Notes: a model not told the origin generated them from the sequence alone. Positions 53,008 through 62,214 are shown, numbered from the stretch's first letter. The stretch is DNA of 64,000 nucleotides from Vibrio ziniensis (GCF_011064285.1 NZ_CP049332.1:62001-126000); one strand, 5' to 3'. Numbers and translations are program-made.

Positions 53008-54527
53008 CAATTTTCCTTAAATTTTCCGTTTAAATTATGCGCTGCTTTTTTTGCTGATTTTTTATATTTTCTATAAACAGGTAATACAATCGATATTACA
53101 GACAGTAATACAAAGGCTAGACTAATTGGCCTAGTAAAGAATACACTCCAATCACCTTCATACATTGTCATTCCACGTCTAAAGTTTGATTCAACCATAT
53201 AGCCAAGAATCATACCCAATACGATTGGTGCACTACTAAATCCGTATCTATTTAAGAAGAAACCTAACACACCGAAAATAAGCAATATCCATGCAGAGGT
53301 AAGAGTACCGCTAATGCCAAACGCACCAAGAATACACATTACCAATATGAAAGAAAGCAAATATGAACGAGGAATTTGAAGAACTCGCACAAATAACTTA
53401 ATGCCTATTGATTGGAATACAAACATTAATATATTAGCAACTAAAAATGCGATAATGATTCCATAAGCGATATCTGGTGTATCAGTAAATAATGTTGGTC
53501 CAGGTTGGAGACCATGAATTAACAATCCACCCATAAGTATTGCAGCTGAAGCGTCACCCGGAATACCCAATGTCATCATAGGAATTAATGCACCACCAGT
53601 CATACCATTATTTGCTGACTCACAAGAAATAACACCTTCATTATGTCCAGTGCCGAATTTCTCTGGTGTTTTGGATAAGTTTTTTGCCTGATCATAAGCC
53701 AAGAAAGAAGCAATGCTACCACCAGCTCCCGGTATTGCACCTATGATTGCACCAATCAAAGAACTCAAGCTCCATACTTTCCATTGAGACAATGTCTCTT
53801 TTATCCTTGGATAAGCATTGTTAACCTTTATATTGCCTACGGATCCACCACTTGCCTTAGAAATGGCGTCATTGAGTATCTGTGATAACGCGAACAAACC
53901 AATCAGAGCGGGCATGAACTCAATGCCACCAATTAGCTCAGGAACACCACCTGTTAAGCGAATCACCCCTGTTAATGAGTCAATTCCGACCAAAGAGAAA
54001 AGTACACCCAGCAGGCCTGCAACCAATCCTTTGATAATAGATTTCCCCGATACAGACGCAATAATCGTTAAACCAAAAAGTCCAAGTGAAAAATACTCTA
54101 TAGCACTAAATTTTAGAGCAATATTAGCGATAATCGGTGAAGCAAAAGCGAAGATAACGACACTCACTAGTCCGCCAATTAATGATGAAACAATCGCAAG
54201 CCCCAGCGCTCGTCCGGGCTCACCATTCTTTGCCATCGGATAGGCATCTAACGTTGTTGCAACTGAAGATGGTGTACCCGGAATATTCAACAATGCGGCA
54301 GGAATACTTCCCCCGGAAATAGCACCGCAGTATACACCTAACAACATCCCCATGCCGGTTACGGCTTCCATACTGAAAGTTAACGGTAGTAATAAAGCAA
54401 TACCCATTGTTGCCGTTAATCCAGGTAATGAACCAAAGATTAACCCTAAGAATACACCGCCTGATATAGCAATGAATATTGTTGGGTTTAAGAACAAATC
54501 TGCTGCTGATATAAAATTCGATAACAT
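53007..54527 (-). CDS. tctA: Tripartite tricarboxylate transporter large membrane subunit TctA
   Basis: This 506-residue protein with about 11-12 membrane helices is the TctA subunit of a TTT-type importer. Signatures include GVYCGAISGGSIPAALLNIPGTPSSVATTLDAYPM near residue 65-100, SIASFLAYDQAKNLSKTPEKFGTGHNEGVI, and TLGIPGDASAAILMGGLLIHGLQPGP. It works with TctB and the periplasmic binding protein TctC. It is translated after tctB with a 19-base gap. The substrate is not known from sequence; acid sugars or other carboxylates are likely from its neighbours. Confidence 0.93.
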   Translation of the reverse strand: MLSNFISAADLFLNPTIFIAISGGVFLGLIFGSLPGLTATMGIALLLPLTFSMEAVTGMGMLLGVYCGAISGGSIPAALLNIPGTPSSVATTLDAYPMAKNGEPGRALGLAIVSSLIGGLVSVVIFAFASPIIANIALKFSAIEYFSLGLFGLTIIASVSGKSIIKGLVAGLLGVLFSLVGIDSLTGVIRLTGGVPELIGGIEFMPALIGLFALSQILNDAISKASGGSVGNIKVNNAYPRIKETLSQWKVWSLSSLIGAIIGAIPGAGGSIASFLAYDQAKNLSKTPEKFGTGHNEGVISCESANNGMTGGALIPMMTLGIPGDASAAILMGGLLIHGLQPGPTLFTDTPDIAYGIIIAFLVANILMFVFQSIGIKLFVRVLQIPRSYLLSFILVMCILGAFGISGTLTSAWILLIFGVLGFFLNRYGFSSAPIVLGMILGYMVESNFRRGMTMYEGDWSVFFTRPISLAFVLLSVISIVLPVYRKYKKSAKKAAHNLNGKFKEN

Positions 54528-54546
54528 GATTCCATACCTATATTAT

Positions 54547-55023
54547 TTACGGTAAAGACAACTTAAACAAAACACCGAATATCACATAAATCGCGGTAGT
54601 TGAAGCACCAGAAAATACCATTGAAATAGCAATGCTCGAACGACTTGGCTTGATATCATTGATCATATAATCTGCCAAAAGTTTATATATAAATAAGAAA
54701 ACAACTGTACTGACTACAAATCCGATATATGAAAGTGACAATAAGTAAGAAACAACCAAAAACACCGTGATCGATAACGAAAATATTTCATGCTTTGATA
54801 AACTTACATTCTTAGCATCATCTTTATGCAAAAAAACTTCTGTCACAAGTAAATATACCAACAAAACTTCAGCTATTAAGCTAAACCAGAATGGAATAAA
54901 ACCAGGACCAGGATCACCGACAACTCCATATAGTTCCGGTATTTGTAATGACATATGAGTAAAATAGCCTAAACCCATAATAAGCAGCATATAAAATATA
55001 TGCTTTTCATGTACACGAACCAT
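54547..55023 (-). CDS. tctB: Tripartite tricarboxylate transporter small membrane subunit TctB
   Basis: This 158-residue protein with four membrane helices lies between tctC and tctA, as TctB subunits do. The sequence is poorly conserved, and the family features are a short N-terminus, GDPGPGFIPFWFSLIAEVLLVYLL and a final helix pair. A perfect GGAGG site lies five bases before the ATG at 55023, so this start is preferred over a GTG two codons upstream. Confidence 0.85.
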   Translation of the reverse strand: MVRVHEKHIFYMLLIMGLGYFTHMSLQIPELYGVVGDPGPGFIPFWFSLIAEVLLVYLLVTEVFLHKDDAKNVSLSKHEIFSLSITVFLVVSYLLSLSYIGFVVSTVVFLFIYKLLADYMINDIKPSRSSIAISMVFSGASTTAIYVIFGVLFKLSLP

Positions 55024-55076
55024 AATCACCTCCCATTATTGTATATAAGGGCCATAGGCCCTTATATACCAGTCCA

Positions 55077-56036
55077 TCACTTTTTAAGTTTCTGAGCAGT
55101 CTCAATAAAGGAAAGGGCAGTTTCTTTCATTCTAGTATTCAATGCGTCACCACTTGGTTGGTAATCCAGTACACTACCTTGGTTAGTAATCATCTCGATA
55201 AACTTAGGATCTGAAGCAGCAGCTTTAATTGCTTTATTCCAAGCTTGTTTCACTTCATCAGAGACACCAACAGGAGCAACAATACCTCGCCAGTTGGATA
55301 GTGAAATATCGTAACCAAGCTCTTTCAACGTTGGTACGTCTGGATAATTTTCCAAACGCTCATTACCCATCGTCGCTAGAAGTCTTAGTTTTCCAGATTT
55401 CAGACCTGATGCTAAATCACCCATATTCAGTGTTAGTGCATCAACATGACCACCCATTGCAGCAAGCACAGCTTTAGATGAACCGTCGTAAGGAATTTGT
55501 TTAACTTTGTAGTTCACTTTCGCTGCCAAGATTTCACTCGCTACATGCGTTGAACCGCCATATCCTGAAAAGCCAAACTTAATCTTATTTGGATTGGCTT
55601 TCATGTCTGCTTCGAACTCTTTCCAAGTTTGCCAAGGTCCATCAGCACGAACAGCGACGAGGTAGTCTTCTGTAATGATATTTCCCAAATAATCAAAATC
55701 ACTGTACTTGTATGTTGCGTTACCCATACCTTGGTTGGCAAAAATTACGTTATTCGGGATAGTGACTGTATAACCATCTGATTTTGAATTCGCAGCTTTC
55801 GTGAAACCAAGAATACCACCGCCACCAGGCATATTTGATACCACGATAGTTTGTCCTAGAGACTTCTCTAGAGCTGGTTGTAAAGCCCGAGCTAAAACAT
55901 CAGTACCACCACCAGCGTTGTAAGGGATAATCATGGTAATTGGTCGATCTGGATAGTTTGCCGCTTGTGCAACACAGCTAGTTGCTAGCATCAAAGTTAC
56001 ACCAAACGATTTGTAGGATAATTTAGTCACGTTCAT
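55077..56036 (-). CDS. tctC: TctC-type periplasmic solute-binding protein
   Basis: This 319-residue extracytoplasmic receptor has a signal peptide (SYKSFGVTLMLATSCVAQA, cut before ANYP). The TctC/Bug fold follows: YPDRPITMIIPYNAGGGTDVLARAL, VVSNMPGGGGILG, and a C-terminal helix with a conserved QTGSV-like NQGSVLDYQPSG. It captures the substrate and delivers it to TctAB. This is the third gene of the minus-strand operon after the alcohol dehydrogenase and DapA-like genes. Confidence 0.92.
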   Translation of the reverse strand: MNVTKLSYKSFGVTLMLATSCVAQAANYPDRPITMIIPYNAGGGTDVLARALQPALEKSLGQTIVVSNMPGGGGILGFTKAANSKSDGYTVTIPNNVIFANQGMGNATYKYSDFDYLGNIITEDYLVAVRADGPWQTWKEFEADMKANPNKIKFGFSGYGGSTHVASEILAAKVNYKVKQIPYDGSSKAVLAAMGGHVDALTLNMGDLASGLKSGKLRLLATMGNERLENYPDVPTLKELGYDISLSNWRGIVAPVGVSDEVKQAWNKAIKAAASDPKFIEMITNQGSVLDYQPSGDALNTRMKETALSFIETAQKLKK

Positions 56037-56145
56037 TTCAGGTCCTTTTGTTATGTTGGATTATGCTGCTGACTTTATAGAGCCAGTCTACTAACTTAGA
56101 ATTCAGGTACCCTAGAGCATATTTAGCTTGAGTACCTGTATGCTT

Positions 56146-57021
56146 TTATGAGTTATAAATTTCTAGTAACTTCTCTTCTTCTTCCTTGGTGAAAAAAACT
56201 GGATAACGGCTATCACCAACTTTCTCTCCAAGTAAATTCACCATTTTCTTCACGACTGCAGGGGCAAACGCAATCGGGTAAAGGTTGGCTCTCAGATAGT
56301 TGATTCTGTTCTGAGCTGTTTGCGCGAGTTCTTGATCATCGGAAATGAAACCTTGGTAAACCTGATTTACAAGATCTGGAACAATATTAGCGATACCAGA
56401 GATACATCCTACAGCACCTAATTGATAACCAGTCAAAATGAGTGAATCTGGTCCAGTTAATACATCAAAGTTTTCAGCTTGCTCGCTGACTGCCAAAAAG
56501 CCCTGAAGGCTTTCCAGAGAACCAGCACTATCTTTAATGCCGTAGATATTTGGATGCTTAGCTAGTTCAGCGGCAATTTCAGGTGTGATGGTATTGCCGG
56601 TACGAGCCGGAATGTTGTAGAGATAAATAGGAATCGGTAAAGCATCAGCGACATCTTGGTAGTATTTGATCAACTCTTTTGCACGAAGTGCAGAGAACCA
56701 CGGTGTGATAACTGACACGGCTTTAATACCCATAGCTGCAACATCTAAACCATGTTGAATCGTCTGTTCTAGAGAAGTCTCACCGATATGAGTAACAACC
56801 AAGTCCGCGCTACCCGCCTGATCCAGACAAATCTCTGTCACTCGACGTTTTTCAGCATCAGTGAGTACGAAGAACTCACCATTCGTTCCGTTACAAAAGA
56901 TTTTGTTTCCATTTTTTAGCTGGCGAGAAACTTGCTGACGTAATGCTTGCTCATCAAGCTTACCTTCTGAGTCAAACGGGGTAACAATGGCTACATGTGG
57001 CCCTACGATAGGATTACTCAT
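56146..57021 (-). CDS. DapA-family lyase (2-keto-acid aldolase or dehydratase)
   Basis: This 291-residue TIM-barrel enzyme of the dihydrodipicolinate synthase family has the Schiff-base lysine K163 (YGIKDSAGS), the tyrosine Y135 (YLYNIPARTG) and GTNGEFF instead of GTTGE. The true DapA usually lies elsewhere in the genome, so it is probably a catabolic aldolase or dehydratase acting on a 2-keto-3-deoxy acid. The product would often be pyruvate and an aldehyde. It is the second gene of the operon, 9 bases after the alcohol dehydrogenase. Confidence 0.85.
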   Translation of the reverse strand: MSNPIVGPHVAIVTPFDSEGKLDEQALRQQVSRQLKNGNKIFCNGTNGEFFVLTDAEKRRVTEICLDQAGSADLVVTHIGETSLEQTIQHGLDVAAMGIKAVSVITPWFSALRAKELIKYYQDVADALPIPIYLYNIPARTGNTITPEIAAELAKHPNIYGIKDSAGSLESLQGFLAVSEQAENFDVLTGPDSLILTGYQLGAVGCISGIANIVPDLVNQVYQGFISDDQELAQTAQNRINYLRANLYPIAFAPAVVKKMVNLLGEKVGDSRYPVFFTKEEEEKLLEIYNS

Positions 57022-57030
57022 GCTATTTCC

Positions 57031-58167
57031 TTATTTAGTAATACTTTGATAAATAGATAAGACTGATTCTTCATTCACGGCTACAGGCGAATGATTAATA
57101 AGACGGGTAACATTCATGGCATTACGTGCGAGTTCCGGCAGATCGTCTCGCGTAATACCGATTTCATTTAAATAAGTCGGAAGCGCCAGTTTGCTGACGA
57201 GTTGCTCTATATATGCAACCAAAGCTAAAGACATTTCTTCACTATTTAGAGTTAAATCAGCGTGTGGTAACAAACGATATACGTCAGCTAACTTATCAAC
57301 ACAATGCGGCTGAACAAATTTAAAGACTGGTACAAGCAGTAATGAGTTCGCTAAACCATGTGGGATCTTATACTTGCCCCCCAACGGATAAGAGAGCGCA
57401 TGTACCAAATGCGTTCCAGAGTGAGAGATTGAAGCGCCACCGTAGTACGAAGCCCAAAGCAGGTTTAAACGCACCATTAAGTCTTGTGGTTTCTCAATCA
57501 CTTGCTCAATATTCGAGAAGAATTTCTGCATACCAATCAAGGCATAATTATCCCCAACAGGATTCGCAACACTTGCTGTATAACATTCGATGAGATGGCA
57601 AAGTGCGTCAATTCCAGTAGAAGCCGTAATATGCGGCGGCATTGATGTCGTTAATTCTGGGGCTAAAACTACGTAGTCCGGCAACATCACAGGGGAAATA
57701 ATGCCAACTTTAGTAGCTTTTTCTGGAAGCGCGATAATTGAGTTCGGAGTTGCTTCAGCGCCTGTCCCTGCGGTTGTTGGAACAAGTACTAGAGGAATTC
57801 TTGCAGCAGGCTTTTCACCTTCTAATAGACGATTGAAATTATCTAAGTGATCAGTGTTTGAAGCGTAAAGTACTGAGATGAGTTTTGATATATCCAATAC
57901 ACTTCCGCCACCAATCCCGACAACGACGTCAACCGCTGCCGGTAACTTATCAATCAAGCTTTCCACATCATGGTTGGTTGGCTCTGCAGGCAAATCGCTG
58001 ATTAGCGTATATTGATAACCTTGCTTTTCCAGTGATGAAACAAGTGACTGAACCTTATCGAGCTTGATGACATTGCTATCAGTCATAACCAATAAGTGCT
58101 GCTCATTAGACAAAACTTGGTACATCTGTTCGATGCCGCCACTAATCACTGTTGTAAAGATATTCAT
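57031..58167 (-). CDS. Iron-containing alcohol dehydrogenase
   Basis: This 378-residue group III alcohol dehydrogenase has the NAD-binding VGIGGGSVLDISKLISVL, LVLVPTTAGTGAEAT, and metal-site motifs ASTGIDALCHLIECY, GTHLVHALSYPLGG and KIPHGLANSLLLP-type residues (Asp/His ligands). It would oxidise an alcohol or reduce a small aldehyde. It is the first gene of the minus-strand operon, and a 16-bp dyad lies 20 bases upstream. The substrate is not known; an aldehyde made by the DapA-like enzyme is one option. Confidence 0.88.
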   Translation of the reverse strand: MNIFTTVISGGIEQMYQVLSNEQHLLVMTDSNVIKLDKVQSLVSSLEKQGYQYTLISDLPAEPTNHDVESLIDKLPAAVDVVVGIGGGSVLDISKLISVLYASNTDHLDNFNRLLEGEKPAARIPLVLVPTTAGTGAEATPNSIIALPEKATKVGIISPVMLPDYVVLAPELTTSMPPHITASTGIDALCHLIECYTASVANPVGDNYALIGMQKFFSNIEQVIEKPQDLMVRLNLLWASYYGGASISHSGTHLVHALSYPLGGKYKIPHGLANSLLLVPVFKFVQPHCVDKLADVYRLLPHADLTLNSEEMSLALVAYIEQLVSKLALPTYLNEIGITRDDLPELARNAMNVTRLINHSPVAVNEESVLSIYQSITK

Positions 58168-58186
58168 TCCTTTCCCCTACTTTGAT

Positions 58187-58202
58187 TGATTAATTTCAAT
58201 CA
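58187..58202. promoter_or_regulatory. Candidate DeoR operator, minus-strand side
   Basis: TGATTAATTTCAATCA is a dyad (TGATT/AATCA arms) 20 bases upstream of the alcohol dehydrogenase. It matches the second copy at 15 of 16 bases. Confidence 0.65.
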
Positions 58203-58278
58203 CCATCGTCATTAAACAATCATATTTATACATAAATGCCAGATTAAAATGCGGGATTTAGCTCACAAATAATCATAA

Positions 58279-58294
58279 TGATTAAATTCAATCA
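58279..58294. promoter_or_regulatory. Candidate DeoR operator, plus-strand side
   Basis: TGATTAAATTCAATCA differs from the first copy at one base. It lies 74 bases before the preferred kinase start (58368) and 92 bases centre to centre from the other copy, which would allow looping. It also argues that the kinase does not start at 58278. Confidence 0.65.
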
Positions 58295-58367
58295 AATACT
58301 GCTTTATTTTAATGATTTTTTGATTAGAATAACTGAAGTCGATAAATCTTGGAGTACAGATGTCGCT

Positions 58368-59666
58368 ATGAAGGAAGGAATTAACATACCTCGCTATATA
58401 GTTGCCGATGATTTTACAGGGGCAAACGATATAGGTGTCGCACTTGCGTCATCTGGTATTGTTACGCAGGTATTACTTACGGATAAGATCAGTCATGACA
58501 ACAGCTCAAGTGTTGGTGTCATCTGTACCAATTCCCGAGATTTGGCAAGCAACGAAGCTCAAGATAAATTAGCCAACACGTCCATCAATCTTCAGCTTGC
58601 ACAGAAACAACCTTTATTAATAAAGAAAGTTGACTCAACGCTACGTGGAAACATCGGAAGCGAAATTCAAGCGCTATTGGCAACAGGTTATGCACTATCC
58701 ATTGTTGCGATTGCCGCTCCCTATGCGAAAAGAAAGACCGTTGGTGGGCTATGCTACGTCAACGATGTTCCACTGTCTGAAACAGAGTTTGCATCCGATC
58801 CTAAATCACCGATTCGCTCTTCAAGAATCAAAGATATCATTGAGCTTCAAACTAACGCTGCTACGGTCGAATATCTGCAAGCAGACGCCAATAGTGAGCA
58901 ACATGAACAAAATTTTGCTCAACTTTATGATTCAGGTGCCAAAATTATCGTATGTGATGCGCAATCTCATACCGATCTCTTTGATCTCTACCATGCTGCA
59001 AGTCAACTCAATGTTCCTACGGTATTCGTGACTACCGGTGAGTTAACTTATTCACTTGTCGCTCAGGAATCCTCTCCTCTGACAGAGCTTATACATAGCC
59101 CTGCACCAGTACTGGCCGTGATTGGTTCGATGAGTGAAATGACGTTAAAGCAGTCTCAATATTTGCTTGATAACAAAGACGCCGAAGTCATCGACCTAGA
59201 GCTTGAGGAACTGCTATCACCTGATTGGACAAGCTATCTTGAGACAAAGTCTGACCAAGCCATTGAAGTATTAAAGCAAGGTTCGAACTGTGTGGTTCGC
59301 AGCTGTAAGAATGCCGAACTGAGACACGAGCTAAAAGCCATTGCTGAGCAACATGAACTTAGCCAACAACAGCTTGCAGAACATGTTCGTGAATGCCTTG
59401 CCTCCTTTGCTTCTCAAATCATCAGAACATCGAACGCATATATCGGTGGAATGATTCTATGTGGTGGCGATATTGCTATCGCAACCGCTCAACAATTAGG
59501 AGCTTCCTCTTATCAGATAGGAGGCAGAGTTGCAGGTTGTGTCCCTTGGGGAACATTGAACAGCACTTTCACTCCGTTCCCCATTTTTACGAAAGCTGGT
59601 GGCTTTGGCGAACCCGCTACTTTTTCCCAAGTTATTCAACAATTACATAAAGAGGTCAGACAATGA
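58368..59666 (+). CDS. DUF1537 four-carbon acid-sugar kinase (OtnK/DtnK-like)
   Basis: DUF1537 kinases phosphorylate acid sugars such as D-threonate or D-erythronate. The 432-residue protein begins with the family substrate motif YIVADDFTGANDIGVALASSGI. It has IKKVDSTLRGNIGSEIQALL for the sugar site and a C-terminal nucleotide part ending in MILCGGDIAIATAQQLGASSYQIGGRVAGCVPWG. The ATG at 58368 precedes this motif by 12 residues. A longer frame from 58278 runs through the operator-like dyad and has no support. The stop overlaps pdxA2 (ATGA). Confidence 0.87.
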   Translation: MKEGINIPRYIVADDFTGANDIGVALASSGIVTQVLLTDKISHDNSSSVGVICTNSRDLASNEAQDKLANTSINLQLAQKQPLLIKKVDSTLRGNIGSEIQALLATGYALSIVAIAAPYAKRKTVGGLCYVNDVPLSETEFASDPKSPIRSSRIKDIIELQTNAATVEYLQADANSEQHEQNFAQLYDSGAKIIVCDAQSHTDLFDLYHAASQLNVPTVFVTTGELTYSLVAQESSPLTELIHSPAPVLAVIGSMSEMTLKQSQYLLDNKDAEVIDLELEELLSPDWTSYLETKSDQAIEVLKQGSNCVVRSCKNAELRHELKAIAEQHELSQQQLAEHVRECLASFASQIIRTSNAYIGGMILCGGDIAIATAQQLGASSYQIGGRVAGCVPWGTLNSTFTPFPIFTKAGGFGEPATFSQVIQQLHKEVRQ

Positions 59667-60649
59667 AAGGTGTCATTGGTATCACAATGGGCGATCCTGC
59701 AGGGATAGGGCCTGAAATCATTCTTAAAGCACTCGAAACAGATTCTCTGTCCGGAACCAATTGCGTTGTAATTGGCAGTGCAGAAATTCTTCAAATGGTG
59801 ATCGATAAAAAATTGGCTAAGCCACAAAAAATCAACATCATCAACAAAGTCAGCGAAGCTCAGTTTGAATCAGGAATCGTGAACGTTCTTGATACGCCTT
59901 TAGCTGACCTAGAAAATTTTGAGTTCGGTAAAGTACAAGCTCAAGCGGGTGATCTTGCATACCGCTGTATAGAAACAGCGACTGCGCTTGCGTTAAAAGG
60001 AGAAATTAGTGCTATTGCAACTGCTCCACTGAACAAAGAAGCGCTGCATTTGGCGGGGCATCACTACCCTGGTCATACTGAGCTACTTGCAAAACTTACT
60101 GACACCAAAGATTACGCTATGGTTCTTTACACGGACACTCTGCGTGTAATCCACGTTACGACGCACATCGCATTACTTAAATTTTTACAGACACTCAATA
60201 AAACTCGAGTAAATACTGTTATTAAAATCGCCGACGAGTTCATGAAAAAAGCAGGTTTTGCTAAACCCAAAATCGCTGTTGCAGGCGTGAACCCACATGC
60301 TGGTGAAAATGGTCTATTTGGCCATGAAGAGATCGAAATTTTAAACCCTTGTATCGAAACCATGAAGCAAGAAGGTTTGGATGTTTATGGCCCTTGTCCG
60401 CCAGATACCGTGTTCTTACAGGCCTCTCAAGGTCAGTACGATATCGTAGTCGCTATGTACCACGACCAAGGTCACATCCCGTTGAAATTGATGGGCTTTT
60501 ACGATGGTGTTAACATCACGGCCGGGTTACCGTTTTTCCGTACCTCAGCAGACCATGGCACTGCGTTTGACATTGCATGGTTAGGTAAGGCGAACCCAGA
60601 AAGTATGGTTAAATCCGTTGAGTTGGCGGTCAAATTGAGCAATGTATGA
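59663..60649 (+). CDS. PdxA2-type 4-phosphohydroxy-acid dehydrogenase
   Basis: This 328-residue protein belongs to the 4-hydroxythreonine-4-phosphate dehydrogenase family. Motifs include [44 protein letters not shown], the metal-binding His residues of [10 protein letters not shown] and [15 protein letters not shown], and [14 protein letters not shown]. Next to a DUF1537 kinase, the known role is oxidation and decarboxylation of an acid-sugar phosphate to dihydroxyacetone phosphate, so it is PdxA2-like rather than the vitamin B6 enzyme. It is coupled to both neighbours by ATGA overlaps. Confidence 0.87.
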   Translation: MKGVIGITMGDPAGIGPEIILKALETDSLSGTNCVVIGSAEILQMVIDKKLAKPQKINIINKVSEAQFESGIVNVLDTPLADLENFEFGKVQAQAGDLAYRCIETATALALKGEISAIATAPLNKEALHLAGHHYPGHTELLAKLTDTKDYAMVLYTDTLRVIHVTTHIALLKFLQTLNKTRVNTVIKIADEFMKKAGFAKPKIAVAGVNPHAGENGLFGHEEIEILNPCIETMKQEGLDVYGPCPPDTVFLQASQGQYDIVVAMYHDQGHIPLKLMGFYDGVNITAGLPFFRTSADHGTAFDIAWLGKANPESMVKSVELAVKLSNV

Positions 60650-61401
60650 AAAATCACCGCGTTGAGCAGATAATTGAATACCTTAAACACCATAACTTGG
60701 TGACAGTCGATGACTTAGTGAAAGTTGTGGCGGCATCTCCCGCCACTATTCGCCGCGACTTGATCAAACTTGATGAACAAGGTGTCATCACTCGAACTCA
60801 TGGCGGTGTTTCATTAAACCGATTCGTTGCGAATCAGCCAACCACCAATGAAAAAATGCTGCGCAGTATGCGTGAGAAACAGAACATTGCAGAAACGGCA
60901 GCAGCATTCGTTCAGGCTGGAGACTCGGTGGTACTCGATGCGGGTACAACCTCAATGGCACTGGTTAAGCACCTTATTCATTTGCCGATCAGAGTGATTA
61001 CGGTTGACCTGCATATTGCACTATTCTTGTCTGAATTTAAGCAGATTGAAGTTATCGTCACCGGTGGTACTGTCGACCACAGCAGCCAATCAACGATTGG
61101 TGAACACGGTAGGCAATTATTACGTTCAATTAATCCAGATATCGCATTTCTGACATGCAATAGCTGGAGTCTAGAAAAGGGTGTAACAACACCTACAGCT
61201 GAGAAAGCAGCGTTAAAGCGCGACATTATTCTTAATGCTAGCAAAAAAATCCTTATTGCGGACAGCTCTAAATACGGTGCTTATTCTCTGTATAAGGCAT
61301 GTGATTTGGTTGATACCACCCAAATAATCACAGACACTAACCTCGATGACGAAATCCAATCAAAAATTCGTTCAAAAAATATTGAGTTAATCACCGTATA
61401 A
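60646..61401 (+). CDS. DeoR-family transcriptional regulator of the acid-sugar locus
   Basis: This 251-residue DeoR-type regulator has an N-terminal helix-turn-helix ([53 protein letters not shown], in parts). The C-terminal sugar-phosphate-binding domain has [24 protein letters not shown] and LIADSSKYG. It ends the plus-strand operon. It is the natural candidate to bind the two 16-base dyads at 58187 and 58279 and to respond to a phosphorylated intermediate. This is inference. Confidence 0.9.
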   Translation: MKNHRVEQIIEYLKHHNLVTVDDLVKVVAASPATIRRDLIKLDEQGVITRTHGGVSLNRFVANQPTTNEKMLRSMREKQNIAETAAAFVQAGDSVVLDAGTTSMALVKHLIHLPIRVITVDLHIALFLSEFKQIEVIVTGGTVDHSSQSTIGEHGRQLLRSINPDIAFLTCNSWSLEKGVTTPTAEKAALKRDIILNASKKILIADSSKYGAYSLYKACDLVDTTQIITDTNLDDEIQSKIRSKNIELITV

Positions 61402-61409
61402 AAAAGTAT

Positions 61410-61433
61410 CCACCGGCATAGCCGGTGGTTTTT
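61410..61433 (+). terminator. Terminator of the kinase-pdxA2-deoR operon
   Basis: CCACCGGC / GCCGGTGG form a perfect 8-bp stem with an ATA loop and a five-T run, 8 bases past the deoR stop. Confidence 0.92.
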
Positions 61434-61505
61434 CATATGCGCCTATAAGGCTCTCCTACTGGCAGCGCCCTAGCAGGCGCGTAGTGATCTGACATTTGCA
61501 TATGA

Positions 61506-61967
61506 CTATTTCCTGCGGCCCGCAAACGGGCTACCTGAATACGGGAGCGACAATTGCTCTCCCATTTTATCCTGCTCTAGTTGGTGCTTTATGTAATTCT
61601 GTATCTTGCTCGTATTCTTACCTACCGTATCTACATAATAACCTCGGCACCAAAACTCACGATTCCGATATTTAAACTTCAAATCCCCGAATCGTTCATA
61701 AAGCATTAGGCTACTTTTACCTTTCAAATACCCCATAAACGCTGAAACACTCATTTTGGGCGGTATTTCTAAAAGCATGTGGATATGATCCGAGCAACAT
61801 TCCGCTTCAAGAATGTTCACATTTTTCCATTCACATAGTTTCCTCAATATTTCACCTATTGCTCTACGTTTTTCTCCGTAGAACACTTGTCTTCTATATT
61901 TCGGTGCAAAGACTATGTGGTATTTACAGTTCCAGCGCGTGTGCGCTAAGCTCTTTTCGTCCCCCAT
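61506..61967 (-). CDS. tnpA: IS200-type transposase TnpA
   Basis: This 153-residue single-strand DNA transposase has the HUH nuclease pair H61-I-H63 (CCSDHIHMLLEIPP) and the catalytic tyrosine Y125 (KIQNYIKHQLEQD). The IS200 block KSSLMLYERFGDLKFKYRNREFWCRGYYVDTVGKN (in parts) is also present. The reading frame is intact, so it may be active. A GGGGGT stretch lies before the ATG. IS200 elements typically hide this region in an mRNA hairpin to keep expression low. Confidence 0.93.
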   Translation of the reverse strand: MGDEKSLAHTRWNCKYHIVFAPKYRRQVFYGEKRRAIGEILRKLCEWKNVNILEAECCSDHIHMLLEIPPKMSVSAFMGYLKGKSSLMLYERFGDLKFKYRNREFWCRGYYVDTVGKNTSKIQNYIKHQLEQDKMGEQLSLPYSGSPFAGRRK

Positions 61968-62076
61968 TGGGACCCCCTTTCAATTCTTAATTAACTCTTG
62001 TAGTTGCCAGACCACAAGACGTTTTTATCAAATTGAAAGGGGTTATATAACTGATTTATAGCTGTAAGCTTTACGG

Positions 62077-62099
62077 AACCCCCAGCCTAGCTGGGGGTT
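62077..62099. terminator. IS200 left-end hairpin
   Basis: AACCCCCAGC and GCTGGGGGTT form a perfect 10-bp stem with a CTA loop, upstream of tnpA. In IS200 elements a hairpin here blocks read-through into tnpA and is also a transposase-binding end. Confidence 0.75.
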
Positions 62100-62114
62100 T
62101 TCTCTATACAAAAA

Positions 62115-62141
62115 AAGCCGCAATCTCTTAAATTGCGGCTT
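62115..62141 (-). terminator. Terminator of the HAD phosphatase gene
   Basis: AAGCCGCAAT / ATTGCGGCTT form a perfect 10-bp stem with a 7-base loop. On the minus strand a run of T follows. It lies 73 bases past the HAD gene stop. Confidence 0.82.
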
Positions 62142-62214
62142 CTTATTTATTTCTATTACTGCACATCTTTACTAGCAGGTGCGATCAGTTTGTATAGCAG
62201 TAGCTTGGATAGAA

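Larger units (their letters stand above)
61436..62104 (-). mobile_element. IS200-type insertion sequence (IS200/IS605 family, TnpA only)
   Basis: One tnpA gene lies between two subterminal hairpins: GCGCC / GGCGC at 61465-61480 near the 3' end and AACCCCCAGC / GCTGGGGGTT at 62077-62099 near the 5' end. There are no terminal inverted repeats and no tnpB, as in IS200 proper. The ends are estimated from the hairpins, the deoR terminator and the next gene's terminator, and may be off by some tens of bases. The element inserted into the gap between the deoR operon and the HAD gene without breaking either. Confidence 0.78.

Noticed and set aside
53818..54243. 141-residue frame opposite tctA
   Set aside because: It lies wholly antisense to a well-supported membrane protein and has the Pro/Lys/Ser-rich composition typical of shadow frames of membrane helices.
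56146..57021. Calling the gene dapA for lysine synthesis
   Set aside because: GTNGE instead of GTTGE and the catabolic operon do not support the lysine enzyme.
59663..60649. Calling the gene pdxA for vitamin B6 synthesis
   Set aside because: The context with a DUF1537 kinase and acid-sugar transport, away from ksgA/apaG partners, points to PdxA2.
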